Positions 23,503 to 30,632 are shown, counted from the first letter of the stretch. The stretch: DNA of 64,000 nt from Flavobacterium sp. I-STPP5a (GCF_009764685.1 NZ_VHLM01000030.1:1-64000); one strand, 5' to 3'. The notes: generated from the sequence alone by a model not told the origin. Made by a program: numbers and translations.

Positions 23503-24048
23503 TTATTTCACAAGTGTTGTTATTAATTCTTCAAATTTACCTGTTGATTTTCCATTAAAAGTTAAATTTCTTGCTGGACTGTATTGAGAACCTGCAATAA
23601 ATGAAGTTGCATCTATATTTGTTAGATTTACATTTACAATTGTTTTGCCATTTCCATTATCTTTAATTCGGATATTCCATTCGCCTGTAATTTTCTCAGG
23701 TTTTACAGATTGATTATAACCTGAATAAGTAATTTTTTCAATTACAACTGATGCGTTTGGATTTTCAAGTTTTCCTGTTTTGTCTTCAAAACTATAATCA
23801 TTAATAAATGAAGTTTTTTCAGAAATTATTAGTCCACTACTTTTATCAATTAATTTTATTGATAAACCTTTAGTTGCAAATAAATCTATGATATTTGTCC
23901 AAACTTGTTCAAACTTTTTGTCAGATACAACTTCATAAGGTTTGTCCAAATATGTTCCTTTCAAAGGTAAAGGTTGTAAAGTCATACAACTTGTAAGTAA
24001 AAGACTTGATGCAAATAAAAATACAGTTTTTAAAATAATTTTTTTCAT
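23503..24048 (-). CDS. Putative lipoprotein, cassette C5
   Basis: A 181-residue protein with a classic lipoprotein signal (FASSLLLTSC, Cys21). The mature domain looks like the BamC-like/DUF4410-type alpha-beta fold used in envelope lipoproteins (KKFEQVWTNIIDLFATKGLS, IDKSSGLIISEKTSF). I do not know its function. It is the single gene of its cassette, 8 bp from site P. The flanking arms match over 10 nt. Confidence 0.78.
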   Translation of the reverse strand: MKKIILKTVFLFASSLLLTSCMTLQPLPLKGTYLDKPYEVVSDKKFEQVWTNIIDLFATKGLSIKLIDKSSGLIISEKTSFINDYSFEDKTGKLENPNASVVIEKITYSGYNQSVKPEKITGEWNIRIKDNGNGKTIVNVNLTNIDATSFIAGSQYSPARNLTFNGKSTGKFEELITTLVK

Positions 24049-24117
24049 TTTTTTGATTTTAGATTTATAATTAAGTTTTGTTTAAAGTTCATTTTTTCGT
24101 CATTTTCGGTCAAAATA

Positions 24118-24255
24118 TCTGCCAACGTCTCGTGGCTTGGCGATGTGGCGGATTAAGGAAGCCTAAACTTTCGGTTTAAGACTGACTTTGCAAGTACAAA
24201 ACCAACTTCAAATTAAGCCCTAAACCCGCCATATTGCCAAACCGCTGTTACCTGA
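24118..24255 (-). repeat. attC-like site Q
   Basis: The left arm is TCTGCCAAC and the right arm GTTACCTGA, with core AACGTC. The stem GTGGCTTGGCGATGTGGCGG pairs with CCGCCATATTGCCAAACCGC. It is a CTTGGCG variant, close to site E. Confidence 0.86.
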
Positions 24256-24267
24256 TGTGCTAATTTT

Positions 24268-25407
24268 TTATTCAGTTTCGTTATTAAATTCGGTATATGT
24301 GTTCGTTTTCATAATGTCAATTTTGAAATCTCCGTTTTTGTCTTTTGTAATTATTACGCTATCAAAACCTAATTTGTCTAACTTTTCCATCGTTGCTAAT
24401 TCGCCTTCTTTTAACTGCAAAACTCTACGCAATAACCAATCAGACAATGCTTTGTTCGGATTTGTCATCAATGCTTTCGAGTTTTCTTGACAAACTTTTG
24501 CAGTAAAAACTTCACCCGTTGGTATTTGTAAGTTAAAATCTTTGTCACGTTTTGGAAAGAAATTTGGATATTTTCTATGCAATTCCGCAGGAATTGGAAT
24601 GTAAATTTCGCCAAAATCTCGTTTTCTTCCGTTTGCATTCCACTGATTTAAACCGCTACGTTCAAAAATAAATTTCTCTTTTTTCTGAATTCCGTAAAGT
24701 GGCAAAATCACATAATTTTCACCTTTTACAAGTTTGTCGGTTGCAGTTTTTAAATTTTTGTTTTCTTCAAAAAGTTCAAGCAACAAAGAATATGGGTCTT
24801 CAATTATCTCAATTGGTAATCTAAACGCATTTTGTGGAATTATAAACTTTCTAAAAAGTGTACTTTTTGAATAATTAAATGAATATAAATTGTTTCCATC
24901 TTCAAATTGTAAACTTGCTTTGTTGTCTTTTACAGAATGAATATTAGCAACATCAATGATGTTGTAATCGGTTTCATAAAGCAATAATTCTTTTTCTTTT
25001 CGTGCAACAATATGATAAAGTGAGTTTTCAATATTGTAAACACGATTAGCTAAATTTATTCTGTCATTTCTAAATTCGCCAAGTTTTAAAGCTAATTCTT
25101 TGCCTTTAAAATCCTTTAATGTTCTTGATAATGAATTAAATTCCGCTACTTTTTCTGTGCTTGAATTTCCATTACAAACAAAAGTTTTCAGACCAACTCC
25201 AACAGAATTATAATTTGCATCAAAAGCTGTGTCTGAACGTGATAAATTTCCTGCATCAAAACTTCTACAAAAAATATTCTCCGCAACACGATAATTTATG
25301 AAAGGAACAGAACTTTCACTAAATAAACCCGAAAGTTTTGAAACTGCTGAAAGCAGTTTCAAATAATTTCCGTTTTTTTCGATGTCAATTTCTGCGAATG
25401 ATTTCAT
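24268..25407 (-). CDS. Type II restriction endonuclease with B3-like C-terminal domain, cassette C4
   Basis: A 379-residue protein. The C-terminal part (about 245-370), with GLNQWNANGRKRDFGEIYIP and FPNFFPKRD, then KALMTNPNKALSDWLLR, matches the B3-like DNA-binding domain at the end of NgoFVII/BfiI-type endonucleases. The N-terminal part lacks the PLD HxK motif of that group but has D63-x10-K74 in FDANYNSVGVGLKTF, a possible PD-(D/E)XK core. It overlaps the cytosine methyltransferase gene by 4 bp, as expected for a coupled restriction-modification pair. Target sequence unknown. Confidence 0.8.
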   Translation of the reverse strand: MKSFAEIDIEKNGNYLKLLSAVSKLSGLFSESSVPFINYRVAENIFCRSFDAGNLSRSDTAFDANYNSVGVGLKTFVCNGNSSTEKVAEFNSLSRTLKDFKGKELALKLGEFRNDRINLANRVYNIENSLYHIVARKEKELLLYETDYNIIDVANIHSVKDNKASLQFEDGNNLYSFNYSKSTLFRKFIIPQNAFRLPIEIIEDPYSLLLELFEENKNLKTATDKLVKGENYVILPLYGIQKKEKFIFERSGLNQWNANGRKRDFGEIYIPIPAELHRKYPNFFPKRDKDFNLQIPTGEVFTAKVCQENSKALMTNPNKALSDWLLRRVLQLKEGELATMEKLDKLGFDSVIITKDKNGDFKIDIMKTNTYTEFNNETE

Positions 25408-26627
25408 AAAACATTTATGATTTCGTTACTAATTCGCTCAATTAAAGTTGTAGTTACAGAATTTCCTGCTTGCATATATAATTTACTATTTGCCAAATTT
25501 GGCAAAATATAATTTTCTGGATAACCTTGAAACAAAAAACATTCTTTTGGAGTTAATTTTCTAATCCCAAAATCGTCTTTTATTAATGGAACATTGTGTC
25601 CGCCTGTTCCCATATTTGCAGTCAAAGTAGGGCAAACATTACTTTTGTTTTCTCGTGCGTAAACTCTACGCCATTGATAAACTGTGTCTTTTGAAACCAT
25701 TGCTTTTTCCAATTCAGGATAATATTGATGGTCTTTTTGATAATATAAATTGTCTGCTTGTTTTCCTTTTTCCAAAATATCGTGAATAGTTTTTGTCAAT
25801 TTAATTTCCGAAGGAAATTTAAAATCAGCATAGTTTTCAACTTGATTTGGGTCAAATGCAACTATAAAAATTCGTTCTCGATTTTGAGGAACATTTGCGT
25901 GTGTCATTGAGTTCAAAATTTTTGTAAAAACTTTGTAACCTAATTTGTCTTCTAAAACTGAAATAATTGTTTTGAATGTATTTCCGTTATCGTGAGAAAC
26001 TAAATTTTTTACATTTTCCAAAAACACAACTTTTGGTTTGTGTTTAACAACGATTTGTTCAATGTCAAAAAACAGAGTTCCTCTTGTATCAGCAAAACCT
26101 TTTTGATTTCCTGCAATCGAAAATGCTTGGCAAGGAAAACCTGCACACAAAATATCAAATTCTTGTGGAATATAATTTTTAACACGTTCTTTTGTAATGT
26201 CGCCAAATGGAATTTCTCCAAAATTTACTCTGTAAGTTTTTTGAGCAGCAATTTCCCATTCGCTTGTAAACACACATTTTCCTCCAACATTTTGCATTGC
26301 TAAACGAAAACCTCCAATTCCTGCAAAAAGGTCAATAAATTTGAAAGTATAATTTTGTGGAGTTGGAAACGGAACGTTTTCAACTTCAAAAAGTAGTTGT
26401 TGCAAAGCATCTTCTGCAACAATATTTATTTGTTCTTCAACTTGTTTATATTCAACAAAGTTGTTTAAAACTTTAACAGCATCTTTTTTATAATGCTTTG
26501 AAACTCCGTTGCGATAATTGTGTAAATAGTGCGTAATTAATGCTTTGTCGTATGGTTCAACAAGTTTTATTTGATAGTTTTTACCATCAAATTCTTCAAT
26601 ACTTATTTTCTCTTTAACTGCTGTCAA
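25404..26627 (-). CDS. DNA cytosine-5 methyltransferase, cassette C4
   Basis: A 407-residue C5 methyltransferase. Motif I FAGIGG is at 101-106, the catalytic PCQ at 165-167 (Cys166), motif VI ENV at 204-206, QNRER at 248-252, and the closing GNSV near the C-terminus. About 90 extra residues precede motif I. It is the first gene of the cassette C4 operon and is coupled to the endonuclease gene by a 4-bp overlap. A TAATTTTG -7-like element on the minus strand (26658-26651) lies just upstream, so the cassette probably carries its own promoter, which would secure methylation at a distance from the array promoter. Confidence 0.94.
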   Translation of the reverse strand: MTAVKEKISIEEFDGKNYQIKLVEPYDKALITHYLHNYRNGVSKHYKKDAVKVLNNFVEYKQVEEQINIVAEDALQQLLFEVENVPFPTPQNYTFKFIDLFAGIGGFRLAMQNVGGKCVFTSEWEIAAQKTYRVNFGEIPFGDITKERVKNYIPQEFDILCAGFPCQAFSIAGNQKGFADTRGTLFFDIEQIVVKHKPKVVFLENVKNLVSHDNGNTFKTIISVLEDKLGYKVFTKILNSMTHANVPQNRERIFIVAFDPNQVENYADFKFPSEIKLTKTIHDILEKGKQADNLYYQKDHQYYPELEKAMVSKDTVYQWRRVYARENKSNVCPTLTANMGTGGHNVPLIKDDFGIRKLTPKECFLFQGYPENYILPNLANSKLYMQAGNSVTTTLIERISNEIINVL

Positions 26628-26727
26628 TTTACTTTTATTTATCGTTTTAGCAAAATTACAATTTAATTTTTAAAATTCGTAAATAAAATATTTCTCGTTT
26701 CCGATTTCGTTCTGGCGAAGCAGCATA

Positions 26728-26864
26728 TCAGGTAACGTTCCCTTGCTACACGAGGTTTGGGATTAAGAATTCGTAATCTTTCGGTTAATGACTAATTTTC
26801 CAAATACAAGACCATTTTTAAATTAAGCCAAATACCCAAATCTCGTGTAGCAAGTGTTATAAGG
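26728..26864 (-). repeat. attC-like site R
   Basis: The left arm is TCAGGTAAC and the right arm GTTATAAGG, with core AACGTT. The stem CTTGCTACACGAGGTTTGGG pairs with CCCAAATCTCGTGTAGCAAG and is perfect except for wobbles. CTACA family. Confidence 0.9.
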
Positions 26865-26904
26865 CGGTTTTATTGACGGTTTCGTGTTTTTTATTGATTC
26901 TAAA

Positions 26905-27116
26905 ACAAAGCTCGTTAAAAATAACGAGCGATGTCTAAATAAAGATAATAACTAAGTCTAGCTTAATTATTTTTTGGCTTCGCATACAATTAAGTATACA
27001 AATGCTAAAGCAATAATTGTTTCCATGTTGTCGCAACATTAAAAGTTAAACTTAGATTATCTCAGTAGGCGAGACGCCTTAAAAAAAACCTCGTTTGTAA
27101 CGTAAGCGAGGTTTTA
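26905..27116 (+). ncRNA. Candidate structured RNA in cassette C3
   Basis: No ORF lies here, but several helices do. GCTCGTTA-AAAA-TAACGAGC is a perfect hairpin at 26910-26929. AGATAATAACTAAG (26943-26956) can pair with CTTAGATTATCT (27051-27062) over about 90 nt. ATGTTG-TCG-CAACAT (27025-27039) and AGGCG-AGA-CGCCT (27067-27079) are inner hairpins. AAAACCTCG and CGAGGTTTT (27085-27115) form a terminator-like end. Strand is assigned from the plus-strand ORF that follows. This is a prediction by eye. Confidence 0.45.
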
Positions 27117-27157
27117 ACCGCAATTAAAATCTAATTGTAATGTTGATTATTTTATCA

Positions 27158-27215
27158 TTTTCGGTTTCGCTTCCGCACCGTTTTAAAGTCGGAAACAATT
27201 TTAAAATTAAATATT
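27158..27215 (+). promoter_or_regulatory. Covarying hairpin leader of the C3 small ORF
   Basis: The stem TTCCG (27171-27175) and CGGAA (27190-27194) encloses a CACCGTTTTAAAGT loop, with the ATG 22 nt after the stem. It aligns with the leaders at 21731 and 27804. Confidence 0.6.
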
Positions 27216-27374
27216 ATGTCAATTTCAAAAGAAACAATAAAAGAAGCTAATACATATCTTTTAAGAATAAATAAACTTCTAAAAAAAGCAGAAAAAATAA
27301 ATAAAAAACTCAGTCATTTTGATCTCGAAATATTAATCGTTAAAATCGGAAGATATGCTTCTCATAAACTTTAA
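27216..27374 (+). CDS. Small ORF (52 aa), cassette C3 (plus strand)
   Basis: A 52-residue basic helical peptide (MSISKETIKEANTYLLRINK, then AEKINKKLSHFDLEILIVKI). Its support is the conserved hairpin leader in front of the ATG, the same as for the C7 gene. Its end overlaps the end of the convergent minus-strand gene by 42 bp. No family is recognised. Confidence 0.45.
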   Translation: MSISKETIKEANTYLLRINKLLKKAEKINKKLSHFDLEILIVKIGRYASHKL

Positions 27375-27605
27375 ATAGTAATCATTTCGTATAGTTGTCA
27401 ATTCTTCCAAATCGCTTTCGGAAAGATTGTTTTCTTTTATAAACTTATCAGATATTTCAGTTATAATGTCTTTTACTTTTTGGTCGTTTTCAATTACGTA
27501 ATTACTTCTATTAATCATCCCTTTAATAGTAGGGTCTCCGTTATAAGGATTTGAATTAGCGATTTTTGAAATTTCGGACTGTAATAATTCTTTTATTCTT
27601 TCCAT
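27333..27605 (-). CDS. Small hypothetical protein, cassette C3
   Basis: A 90-residue, all-helical, acidic protein (MERIKELLQSEISKIANSNP, then EISDKFIKENNLSESDLEEL). Its end carries LTTIRNDYYLKFMRSISSD. I do not recognise it. It has a compact composition like antitoxin or immunity proteins. It ends facing the plus-strand small ORF, overlapping it by 42 bp, and starts 39 bp from site S. Confidence 0.62.
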   Translation of the reverse strand: MERIKELLQSEISKIANSNPYNGDPTIKGMINRSNYVIENDQKVKDIITEISDKFIKENNLSESDLEELTTIRNDYYLKFMRSISSDFND

Positions 27606-27643
27606 TTTTAAATTTTCTGTTGTTTTTCGGTTCTTCTAAACTG

Positions 27644-27780
27644 CCTTATAACGTTCCCTTGCTACAAGATGTTTGGGATTAAAAAAGCCTAAATCTTCGG
27701 TTATACACTAAAAATTCAAGTACAAGACCGTTTTTAAATTGAGCCAAATACCCAAATATATTGTAGCAAGTGTTAGGCAT
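27644..27780 (-). repeat. attC-like site S
   Basis: The left arm is CCTTATAAC and the right arm GTTAGGCAT, with core AACGTT. The stem CTTGCTACAAGATGTTTGGG pairs with CCCAAATATATTGTAGCAAG. CTACA family. Confidence 0.88.
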
Positions 27781-27803
27781 TCGGTTCTTTATTTATTACA
27801 ATT

Positions 27804-27860
27804 TTCGGTTTAGTTTCTGCACCGTTTTAAAGTCAGAAACACAATTTAAAATTATTTATT
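27804..27860 (+). promoter_or_regulatory. Covarying hairpin leader in cassette C2
   Basis: The stem GTTTCTG (27813-27819) and CAGAAAC (27834-27840) encloses CACCGTTTTAAAGT, followed by AATTTAAAATTATTTATT and an ATG at 27861. It is nearly identical to the C3 leader apart from compensating changes in the stem. Confidence 0.6.
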
Positions 27861-28103
27861 ATGTCAAATTTATTTAAGTCGGTTTTATGCAAAATAAAAA
27901 ATTACTTGTATCGAAGTAAACACCAAAAAAATGCAGAATATTCAGAATGCTATCGATGGCAACAACAACTGCTCCAAAAACCAACCAAAGATTTAACCGA
28001 AGAAGAGAAACGGCTTGTTTCTGCTGTTCGCTCTTCAGAGCGTCATACTCGTTTTCTTTTCTTTGGGCTTCCAACGTCGCTTGATGATAACCACCATTTT
28101 TGA
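27861..28103 (+). CDS. Possible small ORF antisense to the C2 gene
   Basis: An 80-residue frame starting exactly behind the conserved leader (MSNLFKSVLCKIKNYLYRSK, then PTKDLTEEEKRLVSAV). It lies antisense to the 3' third of the minus-strand gene at 27874-28362. The leader argues that it is real and the better-looking opposite frame argues that it is not. The N-terminal half looks protein-like and the last 25 residues do not. Confidence 0.38.
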   Translation: MSNLFKSVLCKIKNYLYRSKHQKNAEYSECYRWQQQLLQKPTKDLTEEEKRLVSAVRSSERHTRFLFFGLPTSLDDNHHF

Positions 28104-28362
28104 TAAAGAACATTCCTTCAAAAGAAATGTAATAATAATTATCAGTTCTAGGAGAATTAAATATAGGATCAGTTGTGTTTTTAGAATTTTGATTTACATA
28201 ACCATCTTTTACTAATTTAAGTAAAGCCGAATAAAATGTAGAATTATCAATATCTTTTAAAAAATCTGATTTTTTATTTGCATCATTTTTAATAAAAGCA
28301 AATGTGTCGTGTTCAGTAATTAAAAGATATTTTAATATTTCGTCTAATATTTTTAGTTCCAT
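27874..28362 (-). CDS. Hypothetical protein with C-terminal membrane segment, cassette C2
   Basis: A 162-residue protein. The first 75 residues look like a winged-helix-type fold (EILKYLLITEHDTFAFI, STFYSALLKLVKDGYVN, YYYISFEGMFFIKNGGY). A coiled-coil linker follows (AQRKENEYDALKSEQQKQ), and a single membrane helix near the end (LWLVFGAVVVAIDSILNIL). Similar tail-anchored small proteins are common in Flavobacteria but have no known role. A plus-strand frame with a conserved leader overlaps its 3' end. Confidence 0.68.
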   Translation of the reverse strand: MELKILDEILKYLLITEHDTFAFIKNDANKKSDFLKDIDNSTFYSALLKLVKDGYVNQNSKNTTDPIFNSPRTDNYYYISFEGMFFIKNGGYHQATLEAQRKENEYDALKSEQQKQAVSLLRLNLWLVFGAVVVAIDSILNILHFFGVYFDTSNFLFCIKPT

Positions 28363-28401
28363 AACTTAATTATTTTTATCTGCGTCAGTTCGGTTGAACT
28401 G

Positions 28402-28529
28402 ATGCCTAACGTTATGCCACTTAGCGAGGTTGTGGACTTTTGAAAACGAGTACTTTCGGTTGAACGTAAACGTCATTAATAACGGCAATTCCACTAGACC
28501 CACAATCTTGCTAAATGGCGGTTGGTGGC
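28402..28529 (-). repeat. attC-like site T
   Basis: The left arm is ATGCCTAAC and the right arm GTTGGTGGC, with core AACGTT. It is the shortest site (128 bp). The stem GCCACTTAGCGAGGTTGTGG pairs with CCACAATCTTGCTAAATGGC. Related to the O/P family. Confidence 0.85.
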
Positions 28530-28535
28530 AGTTTT

Positions 28536-29417
28536 TTACTTTTCAGTATAGTAATTCCAAGTCACTTTTGATATGTTTGCAATTATTTCTTCTCCGTCTT
28601 TAAATATTTCGGTAGTGTTATGTACAAAAACTGAAATAATTAATCGATTTCCATTTGGTAGTTTGACAATCCCAATGTCATTTATTGCTCCGGTCATTCC
28701 TGCTTCATTTGTAAAAGAACTACCTGTTCTATGAGCAACCTCCGTCTTTGATGGCAATTTTCCTTTAATTCTATTTTGTCCTACCGATGTTGCCACCATT
28801 GTTTCATAAAGAAATTTAGTAGACTTCTTTGTCAATAGTTTCTTTTCAAGAAAACGATTTAATAGTTGATTTGAAAAATTTGGTGTTATTGTATTTAGAA
28901 ATTGTGCATCCCAATTTTTGTGCATTCCCTCTTCATCATTTTTTATAATAAAATCCGAATTGCATATAAAATTATCAACGGTCTTTACGCCTCCCACAAG
29001 GCGAATTAATATGTCGCATAAATTATTATCGCTTAATGAAACAGTCCATTCTAAAGCCTCTTTAAGAGAAATGGATATATCTCCGTTTGGATATCTTTCT
29101 TTGAATGGACTCCAAGTATCTCCTAGCAACTCGTGTTTTTTGATAAAAAGTTTTTGGTTTAATGAAAGTTCACCTTTATCAATTTTATTTAAAACGGTTA
29201 AAGCAACATGAAATTTAAAAGCACTAAGCATTGGATATTGTTTGTTTCCATTAAAGCTCAAAGTGTCTCCATTTTCTAAATTCAAGATTGAAATACCTAC
29301 GTCGGCTTTTTTAGATGAAATAATTTGATTAATTTCTTTACGTAGTTCATCGGTATTTTGGGCGAAAGATTGAACTGAAAGAATGTAAAGACAGGTGAAT
29401 AATAGCAATTTTTTCAT
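28536..29417 (-). CDS. Class A beta-lactamase, cassette C1
   Basis: A 293-residue periplasmic serine beta-lactamase with a signal peptide ending near SVQSFAQ. Active-site motifs are in order: SAFK at 65-68 (Ser70/Lys73 of the Ambler scheme), SDN at 129-131, the omega-loop EEGM at 162-165 (Glu166) and RTG at 230-232 in place of KTG. The EEGM-type omega loop and overall pattern are those of the Bacteroidota A2 subclass (CfxA/PER/VEB-like), many of which hydrolyse cephalosporins. An Arg at position 234 occurs in some class A enzymes. It is the second gene of the cassette next to the recombinase, 8 bp after the serine hydrolase and 7 bp from site T. Confidence 0.92.
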   Translation of the reverse strand: MKKLLLFTCLYILSVQSFAQNTDELRKEINQIISSKKADVGISILNLENGDTLSFNGNKQYPMLSAFKFHVALTVLNKIDKGELSLNQKLFIKKHELLGDTWSPFKERYPNGDISISLKEALEWTVSLSDNNLCDILIRLVGGVKTVDNFICNSDFIIKNDEEGMHKNWDAQFLNTITPNFSNQLLNRFLEKKLLTKKSTKFLYETMVATSVGQNRIKGKLPSKTEVAHRTGSSFTNEAGMTGAINDIGIVKLPNGNRLIISVFVHNTTEIFKDGEEIIANISKVTWNYYTEK

Positions 29418-29425
29418 AAATAAAT

Positions 29426-30481
29426 CTATTTCAAAAGGTTACTTTCTTTAACTATTTTTCTAATTTCCTGCTCGAAATAATAAGCAATTTCAAAGTTTTC
29501 ATTGGCTTGATTTTCCATCACTACTACACTTGTTTTGGTTTTTGGGTAATATAAATTTACTGCAGTAAATCCTTCGCTGGGATGAAAACCAGTATGTCCA
29601 ATTTCGTAGATGTCGGCTTTATCATTAATTCGCAAACCATAACCGTAACCAATAGGATTTTCACTAAAAAGTTGATGTTTGTTAGTGATAGAATAATTAG
29701 TCATCAGTTTGTAAGTGGCTGGTTTTAATAGTTTTCCATTATGCAAACATTCGTTCCATTTGGCTAAATCTGATGCGGTAACAATTAAATGACTTCCCCA
29801 ATACTTGTCAGGTGTAAAGCTGATTTTTTCAAATTGCGTTATCGTTCCATCTTTTTTTATAAGGTGTCCTTTGGTCAAAAAAATACTATTGGTTTTGTTC
29901 GGATAATAGCTATTGTTCATTTTACATTTCTTAAATAATGCCGTTACTAACGTTTCAAAACTTTTTCCACTTTGCTTTTCCAAAACCATTCCAGCGACAT
30001 AATAACCAACGTTAGAGTAGTTGAATTCTGTACCTGGTTTAAATTTCAAAGGCTTGTCCATACTTTCGCTGTACAAACCCGAAGTATTGTTAAGTAATTG
30101 ATGAACAGAAACGGTGTCTGCCCAAGAATATTTTAAATCGGGTAAATATTTACGAATAGGTGTCTGCAAATCAATCGTTCCTTTTTCAACTTCTTGTAAG
30201 ATAAGCGTAGCCGTAAATTGTTTTGCTATCGACATTGTAGAGAATTTGTCGTCGATTTTCAAAGGTGTTTTTTTGTTTAAATCAGCAAATCCGTATGCTT
30301 TAGCATATTTCAATTTTCCGTTTTGTTGAATGTAAACTACTCCGTTAAAATCTCTCGGATTTTTAGTTTTTAGTAAACTGTCAATTTTTGTGACGTAGTT
30401 GTCTTTTTGTTGTGCTGATAAATTGCAACTTGTAAATAGAATTGTTGTTGCAAGTATTGTTAGTCTAAAAAATTGTTTCAT
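29426..30481 (-). CDS. Class C beta-lactamase-like serine hydrolase (lipoprotein), cassette C1
   Basis: A 351-residue protein with a lipobox signal (ILFTSC, Cys19). It has the penicillin-binding/class C fold motifs: SIAK at 84-87 (nucleophile Ser84), YSN at 155-157, and HTG at 296-298 where AmpC has KTG. Proteins with HTG are usually peptidases or esterases (EstB or D-aminopeptidase-like), not true AmpC, so beta-lactam hydrolysis is uncertain. It heads the two-gene C1 cassette, 60 bp from the boundary with the primary site, and would be the first gene read from the candidate array promoter. Confidence 0.88.
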   Translation of the reverse strand: MKQFFRLTILATTILFTSCNLSAQQKDNYVTKIDSLLKTKNPRDFNGVVYIQQNGKLKYAKAYGFADLNKKTPLKIDDKFSTMSIAKQFTATLILQEVEKGTIDLQTPIRKYLPDLKYSWADTVSVHQLLNNTSGLYSESMDKPLKFKPGTEFNYSNVGYYVAGMVLEKQSGKSFETLVTALFKKCKMNNSYYPNKTNSIFLTKGHLIKKDGTITQFEKISFTPDKYWGSHLIVTASDLAKWNECLHNGKLLKPATYKLMTNYSITNKHQLFSENPIGYGYGLRINDKADIYEIGHTGFHPSEGFTAVNLYYPKTKTSVVVMENQANENFEIAYYFEQEIRKIVKESNLLK

Positions 30482-30540
30482 TTATGTTCTAATAATTGTT
30501 TAATATTAATGTTTGTCCTGTGTTTACGGTTCGGCAAAAT

Positions 30541-30622
30541 TGCCACCAACTTGTATATATGCGAAGCAAACCTTCGTGTGTACACCCAAATTTGGGTAGA
30601 TTGGCGAAGGTTTGTTTCGCTT
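30541..30622 (-). repeat. Primary (attI-like) recombination site with long hairpin
   Basis: Read on the minus strand, GCGAAACAAACCTTCG (30620-30605) can pair with CGAAGGTTTGCTTCGC (30576-30561), 16 bp with one mismatch or wobble. The perfect palindrome CCCAAATTTGGG sits in the loop (30585-30596). Ten bp further the sequence ACAAG/TTGGTGGCA begins cassette C1. Only GTT is shared with the AACGTT core of the cassette sites, which places the crossover at G/TT as in integrons. A run of T follows on the plus strand, so a terminator role for plus-strand transcripts cannot be excluded. Confidence 0.65.
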
Positions 30623-30632
30623 TTTGTTTTTT

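Noticed and set aside
26905..27116. Retron-type msr/msd RNA in cassette C3
   Set aside because: There is no reverse transcriptase in this cassette or anywhere in the window.
646..28529. CRISPR array as explanation for the repeats
   Set aside because: The repeats are 128-138 bp, palindromic and divergent in the stem. They are spaced by whole genes, with no short uniform spacers and no cas genes.
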